Below are positions 9,212-17,751 of a stretch of DNA of 64,000 bases, in pieces. Made by a program: the position numbers and the translations under genes. Under the pieces are notes generated by a model. The model saw only the letters and a program-made list of their open reading frames with translations, searched no databases and was not told the DNA's origin. Position 1 is the stretch's first letter, and the number at the start of each line of letters is the position of its first letter. The stretch covers positions 264,675 to 328,674 of the forward strand of contig NZ_BNJJ01000010.1 in the NCBI RefSeq assembly GCF_016587435.1. Reading direction: 5' to 3'. This DNA comes from Dictyobacter formicarum (GTDB lineage: Bacteria; Chloroflexota; Ktedonobacteria; Ktedonobacterales; Ktedonobacteraceae).

Positions 9212-9293
9212 GATCGGCCACATGGGCCGAGGGGAGCTGGCAGGAGAAGCCGAACCGGCCGGGAACGGGGTCGCCACGCTGCGCGGGCTCCAA

Positions 9294-9317
9294 GCCGGGG
9301 CAAGCCCGGCACCTACG
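9294..9317 (+). repeat. GCAAG-loop hairpin, family A, variant stem
   Basis: Stem GCCGGG/CCCGGC around loop GCAAG, followed by ACCTACG. It keeps the loop and tail of the dispersed hairpin family while the stem, including the loop-closing pair (G-C instead of C-G), differs by paired changes. Confidence 0.75.
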
Positions 9318-9443
9318 ATGGCTCACGCATGTGTATGTTCCTTCGGAGGGGAAGTTCGCTTTTGGGCACCGCGTGGGCGGAGGTGTGATGCGACGAGGCG
9401 CCGAGCGGCGAGGACACAGGGCCCCACAAACGGTGGGGCTAAT

Positions 9444-9466
9444 CGACCGCAAGGGTCGAACCTACG
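9444..9466 (+). repeat. GCAAG-loop hairpin, family A
   Basis: Stem CGACC/GGTCG, loop GCAAG, tail AACCTACG. It sits in a 510-base gene-free stretch between the convergent hydrolase and the ABC-F remnant. The rest of that stretch is GC-rich with small hairpins and no gene with a ribosome site. Confidence 0.8.
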
Positions 9467-9573
9467 GGGATCGCTTTTATTGTTGCTTTTGCGTGATGGA
9501 ACGAGTACAACCGACAGAAGCTATCATCAAGATCTTTTTGGCATGCTCAATGCAAACAAGAAAGGCGATTTGT

Positions 9574-9601
9574 AAGTGCGCCCTTGCCTTCAGAGGGCGC
9601 A
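9574..9601 (-). terminator. Hairpin after the ABC-F remnant
   Basis: Inverted repeat gtgcgccct / agggcgcac with a 10-base loop, 13 bases beyond the ABC-F stop codon on the minus strand. The following T content is weak, so terminator function is likely but not certain. Confidence 0.5.
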
Positions 9602-9614
9602 CCTGCGCGTTAGC

Positions 9615-10151
9615 TTAGGCTCGCTGGAGGAGATCGTCGTATTTGGGATCGTAGAGTTGGACGCGACCCTCAGGCATCATCAGGATGGTGTCTGGCTTTA
9701 TGTATTGTACGAATTCAAGGTCGTGGGTGACGGCGATGATGGTGCCGTTGTAGTGGCCGAGGGCTTCGCCAATAATGGTGCGCGACATGGCGTCCAGGTG
9801 CGTGGTGGGCTCGTCCAGGACCAGTAGATTCGGCCCATCAAGCACCATTTTGGCGAGCGCCAGGCGTGTCTTTTCGCCGCCGCTCAAGGTGCCGATCTTC
9901 TGAAACACCTGATCACCTGTAAAGAGGAAGCGTCCCAGCACATTGCGCACCCGTTTGGCGTTTTCCGGAAGTATCTCCGTGGCCTCGTTGATGACGGTCT
10001 TCGTATAGTCTAAGTTTTCGTATTCCTGTGCGTAATAGCGGAGTGTCACACCAATTAAAGCCGCCTTTTCTCCTGGAGCGACCGTAAAAGGGGCATCGTC
10101 CAGGATCAGGCGTGCGCCGTATGAGAGCTGAATATGATTAACCTGTAGCAT
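9615..10151 (-). pseudogene. ABC-F ATPase remnant with in-frame internal deletion
   Basis: The 178-residue reading frame starts like an ABC-F protein (MLQVNHIQLSYGARLILDDA, then PGEKAALIG), but at residue 34 it jumps into the middle of a second ATPase domain (VTLRYYAQEYENLDYTKTVI). It then has LSGGEKTRLALAKM (signature), NLLVLDEPTTHLD (Walker B) and the switch His in AVTHD. The GxxxxGKS/T of Walker A and the inter-domain linker are gone. Full ABC-F proteins are about 500-550 residues, so roughly two thirds is missing. It cannot bind ATP normally. Upstream lie an intact leader peptide, attenuator and promoter typical of antibiotic-inducible ABC-F ribosome-protection genes. Confidence 0.85.
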
Positions 10152-10239
10152 CGTCTATGTATTCCTTTAATTATCTAAAATGCTTGTCACGTACAAAAAA
10201 CCGTGGTAGCGTATATGGCTCACCCAGCGGTCTGGTTGC

Positions 10240-10304
10240 GGTTGATAAATGAAAGGAAAAAGAAACGCCGTGGGTGAGACCTGTTTGCGTCACCCACGGC
10301 GTTT
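10240..10304 (-). terminator. Attenuator hairpin upstream of the ABC-F remnant
   Basis: On the minus strand, a 15-bp perfect stem (10263-10277 with 10290-10304, 12-base loop) is followed by a U-rich tail (TTTCTTTTTCCTTT). It lies between the leader ORF stop (10327) and the ABC-F start (10151), where ribosome stalling on the leader would decide readthrough. Confidence 0.85.
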
Positions 10305-10326
10305 TGATTAGACGTTTGACTGGCGT

Positions 10327-10461
10327 TCACTCTAGCTTCGCGCGCTCATCTATCCCAAAAAAGGGCACAATACGGCTATGGGCGACACGAACCGCGTGAA
10401 CAACGGTGCAACAAGTACGAAGGCCCCACACTCTGGTGAGCTTCGTTGTCGCAATAGCCAT
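10327..10461 (-). CDS. 44-residue leader peptide of the ABC-F gene
   Basis: ATG 10461 follows GAAAGGGATTTGGT. The peptide is MAIATTKLTRVWGLRTCCTV followed by VHAVRVAHSRIVPFFGIDER and AKLE, rich in Arg and Val. Its stop lies 23 bases before the attenuator hairpin, and a sigma70 promoter lies just upstream. The position and architecture match regulatory leader peptides that sense ribosome-targeting antibiotics. I see no recognised stall motif, and the peptide family is not one I know. Confidence 0.75.
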   Translation of the reverse strand: MAIATTKLTRVWGLRTCCTVVHAVRVAHSRIVPFFGIDERAKLE

Positions 10462-10528
10462 ACCAAATCCCTTTCTTTTCTTCTATAGTAAAATTTTCGA
10501 GTTGCTGCTCAGCGCAACAATTCTAGTA

Positions 10529-10557
10529 AAAATAACATATCCGCTTTTATGTGTCAA
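10529..10557 (-). promoter_or_regulatory. Sigma70-type promoter for leader/ABC-F
   Basis: On the minus strand TTGACA (10557-10552), 17 bases, then TATTTT (10534-10529), about 68 bases ahead of the leader ATG. The -35 box overlaps the last codons of the radical SAM gene. Confidence 0.7.
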
Positions 10558-11492
10558 TTAGAGTTTGTGCATTCGCCTTCATTGAGGCGAGGCAAGGTAA
10601 GAAGCGCCCCCAGGGGCGCACCTACGGCATGGGAGCGTGGGGCGATGCCGCAGAAGCCGGCCTGGCTCCAGCCGATGGTGATGTTTTTGGCTTCAGGGTG
10701 GTGGCGTAGATAATCATAGAGCTGGTGGGCGTGACGCGTCTCTGCCCAGTCTGGTACGGCTTCGGCAAAGGGGCTGTGTGATGTGCGGTTGCCTGCCGTA
10801 CCATCGCCATCGACCATCGTATCAACCACGATGCGCCGGGCTCCGCTCTCAAGTAGTTGCTGTCCAAACTGCTCTGTGTCGGTATAGGGGAGACATGGAC
10901 TGACGGTAATCTGGGTCGGGACGCCATGCTGGCTGGCTGCTCGTACCGCCTGCCAGCGCTTTTCCAGCGGTGGCCCACCTTTGAGATTCTTTAAATAGGA
11001 TTGATCGTCGGTCTCGATGGTCATGGATAACCAGGCGTAGGGAATCTGTTGTAGCAGCGGCAGGTCGCGTTCTACCAATGGGGAGCGCGTCTGGATAACC
11101 AGCAGGTCGAGATCGGGATAGCGCGCAAACACCTCCAGACATTGACGCGTGGCCTGATATTTGTGCTCGATCGGCTGGTAGGGATCGGTGGAGCTACTCA
11201 TAAAGATACGCAGCTTCTGGCGTGTGGCGGGCCGCATCTTTTCCAGCGTCTGATCGAGCAGTTGGGCAACATTCGTCTTGACGTGAACTGCGCTCCCCCA
11301 GGTGGCGTTTTCTCCGATGAAAGACCAGTTGGGGAGAAACTGCGCATAGCAATACATGCCACACGTGGTCTGTCCGAAGCCGCAGCCCACGTAGGCCGAC
11401 AACGTATGGGTAAATGGATAAGGGCCGGTCGCCAGAAAACCGCCGCGCTGGGGATTTAAGATTCTCTTTGCCTCTCTGATATGGATGTCCAT
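10554..11492 (-). CDS. Radical SAM protein, spore-photoproduct-lyase-like family
   Basis: 312 residues. The N-terminal cysteines C37, C44 and C48 (GCGFGQTTCGMYCYAQ) stand where radical SAM proteins bind the 4Fe-4S cluster. Here the spacing is C-x6-C-x3-C rather than C-x3-C-x2-C. The context (MSSSTDPYQPIE, LLVIQTRSPLVERD, WLSMTIETDD) is that of the SPL/Rv2578c-like branch. The reaction is unknown. The last 35 codons run through a family-A hairpin copy (10604-10626), so the C-terminus may have been rewritten by the repeat. It is a single gene oriented toward the ABC-F leader. Confidence 0.8.
   Translation of the reverse strand: MDIHIREAKRILNPQRGGFLATGPYPFTHTLSAYVGCGFGQTTCGMYCYAQFLPNWSFIGENATWGSAVHVKTNVAQLLDQTLEKMRPATRQKLRIFMSSSTDPYQPIEHKYQATRQCLEVFARYPDLDLLVIQTRSPLVERDLPLLQQIPYAWLSMTIETDDQSYLKNLKGGPPLEKRWQAVRAASQHGVPTQITVSPCLPYTDTEQFGQQLLESGARRIVVDTMVDGDGTAGNRTSHSPFAEAVPDWAETRHAHQLYDYLRHHPEAKNITIGWSQAGFCGIAPRSHAVGAPLGALLTLPRLNEGECTNSN
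10604..10626 (+). repeat. Family-A-like hairpin inside the 3' end of a gene
   Basis: Stem GCGCCC/GGGCGC with loop CCAG and tail ACCTACG. The loop departs from GCAAG but stem and tail fit the family. It is read as AVGAPLGALL in the radical SAM protein. Confidence 0.6.
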
Positions 11493-11571
11493 GCGAATCC
11501 TTTGCCTGCAAAGTCTGTGATTAAGTATGTTCGATCTATCGATAGCTAGTAGAGTATATCATAGCCGAAAT

Positions 11572-11749
11572 CGGACGCAAGGCCCTGACCTATGGGTGGA
11601 TTTTTCGTGCGTAGAGGGAAATCGGACGCGAGGCCCGAACCAATGGGAGCATTTTCGAGTGTCGAGCAAGAAATCGGGCGCGAGGCCCGAACCAATGGGA
11701 GCATTTTCGAGTGTCGAGCAAGAAATCGGGCGCAAGGCCCGAACCTATG
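11572..11749 (+). repeat. Tandem array of four family-A hairpins
   Basis: Copies start at 11572, 11623, 11675 and 11727, a 51-52 bp period. Two have loop GCAAG and two GCGAG. Tails read ACCTATG or ACCAATG. Intervening DNA is also repeated (gcattttcgagtgtcgagca), so this is a tandem repeat, not a CRISPR. It fills the space upstream of the DUF4337 gene; a spurious ORF reads through it. Confidence 0.85.
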
Positions 11750-11808
11750 TGTATATATATTTATATTTTAATAAAAAATTGGTATTCTATAACAAAAAGG
11801 AGATTTAT

Positions 11809-12357
11809 ATGCTGCGTAGGGAGGCGAGTGAAGTTAAAGAGAAGATCGAAGAAGTGATCGAACATGGGGGGCACTGGAATAAATACCTGGCGATTACGAC
11901 CGCTCTCATCGCCGTCTTCACTGCTATTATATCTTCAATGGCAGGGAATTATTCTAGCGAGGCATTCCTTCAAAAAAATAATGCTATCCTCTATCAGAAT
12001 AAAGCTTCCGACCAGTGGTCCTTCTACCAGGCTAAAAGCATCAAGCTCAACCTGGCGCTGGATTTTTATGAGCAGACCCATAATCCACAGCGCAAGAAGG
12101 ATGCCGATCGCTACCAGAAAGAACAGGACGGCATTTACCATGATGCCAAACACTTTGAAAGCCTGGCCCAGGCGGCCAACGACCAATCGGCTCAAGCGCT
12201 GGAGAAAGGCGAGAGGCTTGACACGGCGACATTATTCTGCCAGATCGCTATCGCGTTGTCCGCGATGAGTGCCCTGGTTAAGAAAGAATGGCTGTGGATT
12301 GGATCTCTTCTAGTCACGGGCGTGTCGGTCGTCATTTTTGTCAGCGGCATCATTTGA
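11809..12357 (+). CDS. DUF4337-family membrane protein
   Basis: 182 residues from ATG 11809 (AAAAAGGAG seven bases upstream); the longer frame upstream only translates the repeat array. WNKYLAITTALIAVFTAIIS forms a first membrane segment (about 23-45). GNYSSEAFLQKNNAILYQNK and ASDQWSFYQAKSIK are the family signature. A charged coiled middle follows, then two C-terminal membrane segments (about 140-158 and 161-180). Function of DUF4337 is unknown. Confidence 0.85.
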   Translation: MLRREASEVKEKIEEVIEHGGHWNKYLAITTALIAVFTAIISSMAGNYSSEAFLQKNNAILYQNKASDQWSFYQAKSIKLNLALDFYEQTHNPQRKKDADRYQKEQDGIYHDAKHFESLAQAANDQSAQALEKGERLDTATLFCQIAIALSAMSALVKKEWLWIGSLLVTGVSVVIFVSGII

Positions 12358-12381
12358 GAGGTTTATCATTCATGAAAACGC

Positions 12382-12413
12382 CAGGCGACTGCTTTGATCA
12401 AAGCAGTCGCCTG
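12382..12413. terminator. 32-bp perfect palindrome between convergent genes
   Basis: CAGGCGACTGCTTTGA followed by its exact complement, centred on GATC, between the stops of the DUF4337 gene (12357) and the Gfo/Idh gene (12450). It probably serves as a two-way terminator. Confidence 0.7.
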
Positions 12414-12449
12414 ACTGATGCGTTGTTCTTTTGAAGGGGATGGTCCGGG

Positions 12450-13601
12450 TTAGAGTTTCATGTCGACCCAGGTGGCACCCTTCTGGGAGCTCTCGACGGC
12501 TTTAGTGATGAAGAGCATGCCGCGCAGGCCGTCGTAGATGGTGGGATAGCCGCCCAGGGGCTTCTCACCGGATTCGACGCGACGAATGTCGGCGATGGCC
12601 ATTTTGTAGACGTTGGCGAAGGCCTCGAAGAAGCCTTCGGGATGTCCACCGGGCGTGCGTGCGGCCGCTCTGGCAGCGTCGCTGGTGTAGGGCGCATTGG
12701 TGCGATAGATCTGCGTGGGCTGTCCTGGCTGTTTGAAGAGGAGCGTGTTCGGCTCCATCTGGTGCCACTCGAGTCCGGCACGAGTGCCGTAGACGCGAAT
12801 GTTCAGGTTATTCTCTTCGCCAGCAGCGATCTGTGAGCAGGTCAGCAGGCCCTTGGCACCGTTCTCCAGGCGCAGCAGCATATTGGCATCGTCATCGAGC
12901 TGGCGGCCCGGCACAAACGTGCTCAGGTCAGCGCTCAATGAGGCAATCTTCTGACCGGTAATAAATTCCATCAAGTTCTCGGCATGGGTGCCGATGTCGC
13001 CCACGCTGCCAGCGATACCGGACTTCGTAGGATCGGTGCGCCAGGCTGCTTGCTTGTTGCCACCCTTCTCCTGCGGCTCCATCAGCCAGTCCTGGACATA
13101 TTCAACGAGCACCTTGCGCACCTCACCCAGGGCGCCGCTGCGCACCAGGTCGCGCGCCTGGCGCACCATCGGATAGCCAGTATAGTTGTGGGTCAGAGCA
13201 AAGATCAGGTTGCTACGCTCAACCAGCGCCACCTCTTCTCTGGCCTCATCCAGGCTGAAGGACATGGGCTTATCGGAAACCACGTGGATACCATGCTGCA
13301 AGAACGCTTTAGCCACAGGATAGTGCATATGGTTGGGAGTGGTTATCATCACAAAGTCAATACCATCCGGGCGGCTGGCCTCTTTCTCCGCCATCTCTTC
13401 ATAGCTGGCATAGGAGCGATCCAGGAACCAGGCCCGGGCCGACTCTTCTGCGCGCTGTGGATCGGTGGACATCGCGCCCGCGACCACTTGCGCCTGACCA
13501 TCCAATTCGACCGCGACGCGATGGACTGCGCCGATAAAAGAACCTTTGCCGCCGCCCACAATGCCGGCACGTAATCGTCGATTAGCTACGTCTCTGCCCA
13601 T
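12450..13601 (-). CDS. Gfo/Idh/MocA-family oxidoreductase
   Basis: 383 residues from ATG 13601 (AGGAGAACATTTCA upstream). The N-terminal Rossmann domain begins [31 protein letters not shown] carries the conserved KP lysine, and [12 protein letters not shown] carries the family GxHxxD/H-type motif. It oxidises or reduces a sugar or polyol with NAD(P); substrate not predictable. A second family member lies upstream in the same direction (13800-14906), 198 bases away, possibly in the same catabolic unit. Confidence 0.9.
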   Translation of the reverse strand: MGRDVANRRLRAGIVGGGKGSFIGAVHRVAVELDGQAQVVAGAMSTDPQRAEESARAWFLDRSYASYEEMAEKEASRPDGIDFVMITTPNHMHYPVAKAFLQHGIHVVSDKPMSFSLDEAREEVALVERSNLIFALTHNYTGYPMVRQARDLVRSGALGEVRKVLVEYVQDWLMEPQEKGGNKQAAWRTDPTKSGIAGSVGDIGTHAENLMEFITGQKIASLSADLSTFVPGRQLDDDANMLLRLENGAKGLLTCSQIAAGEENNLNIRVYGTRAGLEWHQMEPNTLLFKQPGQPTQIYRTNAPYTSDAARAAARTPGGHPEGFFEAFANVYKMAIADIRRVESGEKPLGGYPTIYDGLRGMLFITKAVESSQKGATWVDMKL

Positions 13602-13799
13602 TGAAATGTTCTCCTATCTGTGTCAATATGGCGCATCAGTTATGCGCAGATATGTGCGGAAGAGCATGACTGATGTACCTGGCTCAATAGAGATATATAT
13701 GAAGGATACCACGATTACACAACGATGATAATAACCGCGCGCCGAGAAATGACTGGCATTCCCGGCGCCACGGTCAGGCCGCGCCTGGATTGAGCGAAA

Positions 13800-14906
13800 T
13801 TAGCGATCCTCGCTCCAATCATGTTTGCCAGGATTCAAGGGAGCAGGACGCTCACACATGCTGGTCAGCTCGATGTGTTTGTTTTGGTCGGAAGCATCAT
13901 GGATGGCTTCCATAATATCGAGCACGTGGTAGGCCAGATCGCCATTGGCTCGATGGGTGCGGCCAGAATTGATGGCATGCGCCATATCGGCCAGGCCAAT
14001 GCCACGGCTATTCTCAGCGTACGCGTGGGTCAGAGGCACCTCGCGCCACTCCTTCTCCTGGGACGTACGAACGTAAACCGGGCCACCAAAGGTATTTGGA
14101 TCAGGCACGACCAGCGTACCCTCGGTACCGTAGATCTCGATACGTGGCAACTGGTGGGACCAGACATCGAAGCTCATAATAATAGAGCCGACGGCGCCAC
14201 TGGCGAAATCCAGCACGCCAGCGATATGGGTCGGCGTATTGACCTGGATCTTCGTACCATATTTCGGCTGGCTAGTAATCATGCGCTCCGGAAACGTAAT
14301 ACGAGCAGAACCGGTCACGCGGCGTACGGGTCCCAGCATCGCAATCAGGGCGGTCAAATAATAAGGACCCATATCGAACATAGGACCGGCACCTGGCTGG
14401 TAGAAAAAGTCTGGATCAGCATGCCAGCTCTCAGGGCCGTGACCGAGCATGAAGGCGGTGGCACCTATCGGCTCACCGATCACGCCATCATTGATGAGCT
14501 TAATGCAGGTCTGGAGGCCACCACCCAGGAACGTATCGGGGGCACAGCCCACACGCAAATTTTTGGCCTTGCCCGCATCGAGAAGCGTACGACCCTGCTG
14601 GCGATTGATCGCCAGTGGCTTCTCGCTATAGGTAGCCTTACCGGCCTCAATGGCGGCCATGCCGATCTCGGCATGAACCTTAGGAATTGTCAGGTTGAGA
14701 ACCACTTCTATATCCGGATCGGCCAGTAGTTCTTCAACCGTACAGGCTTTAGGAACGTTGTAGCGCTGCGCCTGAGCACGAGCGCGCTCTAAATCGATAT
14801 CTGCGCATGCAGTAAAGTTCAAAATATCAAACTTGCTGGGGGCTTCAAGGTAGATAGAACTGATTTGTCCGCAGCCAATCACACCTACATTGGTTTTCTT
14901 TGTCAT
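13800..14906 (-). CDS. Gfo/Idh/MocA-family oxidoreductase
   Basis: 368 residues from ATG 14906 ([20 protein letters not shown]), preceded by AGAGGAG. A longer in-frame ORF to 15209 only translates the intergenic repeats and is rejected. The Rossmann glycine motif GVIGCGQIS, the conserved YSEKPLA lysine and [11 protein letters not shown] in the active-site region are visible. It likely acts on a sugar or inositol derivative together with the downstream paralogue. Confidence 0.9.
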   Translation of the reverse strand: MTKKTNVGVIGCGQISSIYLEAPSKFDILNFTACADIDLERARAQAQRYNVPKACTVEELLADPDIEVVLNLTIPKVHAEIGMAAIEAGKATYSEKPLAINRQQGRTLLDAGKAKNLRVGCAPDTFLGGGLQTCIKLINDGVIGEPIGATAFMLGHGPESWHADPDFFYQPGAGPMFDMGPYYLTALIAMLGPVRRVTGSARITFPERMITSQPKYGTKIQVNTPTHIAGVLDFASGAVGSIIMSFDVWSHQLPRIEIYGTEGTLVVPDPNTFGGPVYVRTSQEKEWREVPLTHAYAENSRGIGLADMAHAINSGRTHRANGDLAYHVLDIMEAIHDASDQNKHIELTSMCERPAPLNPGKHDWSEDR

Positions 14907-15045
14907 AGCAGAAATAGACTCCTCTTTCTGTTTCGGCACGATGACGGTATCGCGTCTGCCAGAGTTTATTATAGACATAATATCATGCAAGAAAAGGTTT
15001 TCCAAGGTAATAGTGGGGAATTCTGTTTTTTTGTTTTTCTTGCGG

Positions 15046-15122
15046 GCGTCCGCATACGCGGCCGCACCTTTTTTGTTTGTTGGTGCAGAAAGCGCGCACA
15101 GCGCGCTTTCTGCACCAACAAA
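15046..15122 (+). repeat. Family-C repeat: conserved box plus long hairpin
   Basis: Box GCGTCCGCATACGCGGCCG (15046-15064) is followed by a perfect 22-bp stem with loop ACA (15076-15122). The stem contains TTGGTGCA outside and GCGC next to the loop. The same box and hairpin plan, with a different stem middle, recurs at 47150-47231. Confidence 0.75.
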
Positions 15123-15127
15123 TGGAT

Positions 15128-15203
15128 GATGATTTGAGCTCGGAAGGATGATTTGAGCTCGGAAGGATGATTTGAGCTTGGGAGGATGATTTGAGCTCCG
15201 GGG
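15128..15203 (+). repeat. Four tandem 19-bp units
   Basis: Units GATGATTTGAGCTCGGAAG start at 15128, 15147, 15166 and 15185; the last two have a few changes. Beyond them a 13-bp-arm inverted repeat lies at 15261-15288. These repeats fill 14907-15327; no gene is seen there. Confidence 0.85.
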
Positions 15204-15327
15204 GAGCAAAAGCGCCCTCTTGGGGGTGCGGTTGCATGTGCGCTTTTATCTTTTTTGTAGAGAGGTGCAGGACACGTCCTGCACCTCTTGAGGAATTTTG
15301 GCGAGCGACAAAGATGTAGAGGTGCTT

Positions 15328-16248
15328 TTATTCGGTTGCAATCAGTGTGGTGGTGATGGTTTGGAGCTTGCCAGCGCGAGCGATTTTGAGGGTGACCTGC
15401 TGGCCGGGTGCTTTGTTGGCCAGGTTCTGGCGGATGCTGTGTACGCCCTGGATAGGTTGGCCTTCGATCTCCAGCAGCAGGTCGCCGAGCAGGATCGCCT
15501 GTTGGGCGGCGGGACGTTCAACGACGCTCACGACTAGCAGGCCGTTGTCGCTATGATCCGCTAGTTGCTGTCTGATGGCGGTCGGCAGATCGATACGTTG
15601 GAGTCCAACGCCCAGGATGGCTTGTGATCTGGGCAGATCTTTCAGCCACGCGCTGACAACGTTGCTGGGGATGGAGACCGAGAGATCGCCGCCGAAGATC
15701 ATGGCATTGATGCCCACCACCTGCCCATCGGCGTTTAGCAGTGGTCCGCCAGAGTTGCCAGGAGCCAGGCGTACATCGGATTTAATGTAAGGAATCGTTA
15801 CTTCGGGCTCGACCTGGCGCGTACTCATTGTACTCACGATGCCCGCCGTAACCGTCCAGCGTTGTCCCCAGGGGTGTCCGATGGCGAAGACCCATTCGCC
15901 CACGCGCAGACTGTCCGAATCACCAGCAGGTAGTGTTGGGAGCTGTTCAGCCTGAACCTTGAGCAGGGCCAGATCAAACTGGGGCTGCCGATGCAGCACC
16001 CGGGCCGGTAGCGTGCGCCCATCGGTAAAATGAATCTGAATGCCCTCGCCATCCTGGGGCACCACATGATTGTTCGTGATAATCTGACCGTCCGCTTGCC
16101 AGACGATACCCGTACCGCCTCCATGGCGCTCATTGCGCACCTGGACGATGGCCGGTCGAACCTGGTTGAAGAGTCCGCTTAGCGTGGACGAAAATGCATC
16201 AGGTAGCGGAGATGAAGACTGTGTTGAAGGTGTAGTAGATTGTGTCAT
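15328..16248 (-). CDS. Trypsin-like serine protease with PDZ domain, cytoplasmic
   Basis: 306 residues from ATG 16248 (MTQSTTPSTQSSSPLP). Catalytic triad: His in TNNHVV, Asp in QFDLALLK, Ser in APGNSGGPL. A PDZ domain follows (GLLVVSVVERPAAQQAILLG). Unlike DegP/HtrA it has no signal peptide or membrane anchor, so it should act in the cytoplasm. It lies 129 bases downstream of a second protease in the same direction. Confidence 0.88.
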   Translation of the reverse strand: MTQSTTPSTQSSSPLPDAFSSTLSGLFNQVRPAIVQVRNERHGGGTGIVWQADGQIITNNHVVPQDGEGIQIHFTDGRTLPARVLHRQPQFDLALLKVQAEQLPTLPAGDSDSLRVGEWVFAIGHPWGQRWTVTAGIVSTMSTRQVEPEVTIPYIKSDVRLAPGNSGGPLLNADGQVVGINAMIFGGDLSVSIPSNVVSAWLKDLPRSQAILGVGLQRIDLPTAIRQQLADHSDNGLLVVSVVERPAAQQAILLGDLLLEIEGQPIQGVHSIRQNLANKAPGQQVTLKIARAGKLQTITTTLIATE

Positions 16249-16377
16249 ATTGGAAACCGATCCGTTCTCTATGTGATCCAAATACTTTTTGGAATATGTC
16301 AAAGGAAGAAGCGTGGAACCAGTTCTTCTTCCGCCTACCAAATGATTAATGGGTGGTGATGATGGTCAGACTCTGAC

Positions 16378-17289
16378 TTATCGCCGTTGTCCGGGCGTCA
16401 CCGAGAGCGTCTGCACGGCATCGCCACGGATCACTTCGACCGGCAGGGCTTTGCCGACGCGCTCGCCCGTCAGCAGCAACTGCAGATCCTCAGTATCAGT
16501 GACGGCATGGCCATCGAGGCTGACCAGGATATCACCGATGAGCAGGCCCGCCTGCTGAGCAGGACTCTTTTCCTCAACATTGACGATCAGCAAACCGTGG
16601 TCCTGAGCGCGACCCGCGCGTTGTGCTTCGGGCAGATGCACGAGCTGACTGCTCAGGCCCAGAAAGCCACGCTTGATATATCCCTGCTGCGCCAGGGCGT
16701 CGGCAATGGATTGCGCCTGCGCCATCGGAATCGCCAGCGGGACGCCGTTGGCCAGTCCTGTGGTCAGGATGCCCAGTACCTGTCCCTGGGTATCGAGCAG
16801 GGGACCGCCAGAGAAGCCCGGGTAGGGGGTGGCGTCGGTGCGGATATAGCGCTCGAGGACCGTTCCCTGGCTGGTGCGTAGGGGGCCACCCAGCGCGCTG
16901 ATGATACCCGAACTGGCCATTACACCGTCCTCAGATGGGCGACCAAGCGCCAGCACGAGCTGTCCTACGCGCGCAGGTTCGGCGGCGGCCACCGCCGCTG
17001 GCAGCTTGAGGCCAGGGACGCGCAGCAACGCCAGATCGGTTGTCTTGTCGCGACCAACCAGCGTGGCTGGAAATTGAGTCTGCTCGTGTGATTGGATTTT
17101 GATGTCATTTTCACGTTCAAGTATATGACTCGCTGTCATCACAAGTTCAGGCGCAATGACAGTGCCACTACCTGATTGTCGTGCTCGACCCATCACTGTC
17201 ACCAGCGATGGCGTAGCTCTTTCGACCGCATCAGCCATCTGATTGGAGAGAGCGCGTAACAATGCGGTGTCGTAAGTCGTGTTTTCCAT
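16378..17289 (-). CDS. Trypsin-like serine protease with PDZ domain, cytoplasmic
   Basis: 303 residues from ATG 17289 (AAAGGAT upstream). Triad: His in TASHIL, Asp in TTDLALLRV, Ser in YPGFSGGPLL, where the usual GNSGG asparagine is Phe. The PDZ part has GLLIVNVEEKSPAQQAGLLI. No secretion signal. It precedes the protease at 15328-16248 and probably shares its transcript. Substrates unknown. Confidence 0.87.
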   Translation of the reverse strand: MENTTYDTALLRALSNQMADAVERATPSLVTVMGRARQSGSGTVIAPELVMTASHILERENDIKIQSHEQTQFPATLVGRDKTTDLALLRVPGLKLPAAVAAAEPARVGQLVLALGRPSEDGVMASSGIISALGGPLRTSQGTVLERYIRTDATPYPGFSGGPLLDTQGQVLGILTTGLANGVPLAIPMAQAQSIADALAQQGYIKRGFLGLSSQLVHLPEAQRAGRAQDHGLLIVNVEEKSPAQQAGLLIGDILVSLDGHAVTDTEDLQLLLTGERVGKALPVEVIRGDAVQTLSVTPGQRR

Positions 17290-17494
17290 GTATGTATCCT
17301 TTGACAGAGAACTAATAACAACGGATAGCTTGTGCATACTATATATCATGCTTGATGAGGGCGCATCGTTAGTTTTTCCAGTTGTTTACCTGGAAAAAAT
17401 GACAGGTGGAGTTTTCTTTTACCTTTGTTTGACTCGCCGCCTGATGATCTTTTACTTTTTAAGAAGGTATAAATGATCTCTTGTATTCCCGCCT

Positions 17495-17690
17495 TCGGCG
17501 GGAGGGGGAGAGGATGTTGGTGGGGACACCCCACTCCCCGGCAGGAGGGGCTGGCCGCCCCTCCTGCACCTCCCCGCTTTATACCTGCTTTATTTGTTAA
17601 ACATCATGCGGCGGTGGTGAGGGAGGAAGGGAAGGGGCCAGGGGTGTCCCCTGGAACCCCGCGAGGGGGCTGGCGGCCCCTCGACCCCCA
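17495..17690. repeat. GC-rich intergenic repeats, family B (two units)
   Basis: Two units resembling the block at 2597-2735: one with caggaggggctggccgcccc (17531 onward), another with gggggctggcggcccctcga (17665 onward). They occupy the gap between the divergent protease and TerC genes. I see no manganese-type riboswitch ahead of TerC. Confidence 0.6.
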
Positions 17691-17751
17691 TGTATGTTGA
17701 GATATGTTATCAGGACATCTTAATAAGAGGATGAGAAGAGGGAGGATAACG

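Noticed and set aside
9129..9575. ORFs across 9.1-9.6 kb on both strands
   Set aside because: They run through GC-rich hairpins and lack ribosome sites and family resemblance.
11572..11749. CRISPR array
   Set aside because: The intervals are repeated as well as the hairpins, so there are no unique spacers; no cas gene is present. The same holds for the arrays at 29814, 53763 and 58194.
11527..11808. N-terminal extension of the DUF4337 protein
   Set aside because: It translates the hairpin array; ATG 11809 has AAAAAGGAG and the family start.
14907..15209. N-terminal extension of the Gfo/Idh gene
   Set aside because: It only translates repeats and hairpins; the ATG at 14906 has a ribosome site and the expected family start.
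17470..17751. Mn2+ (yybP-ykoY) riboswitch ahead of TerC
   Set aside because: TerC/Alx genes often have one, but I see only family-B repeats and no matching conserved stem.
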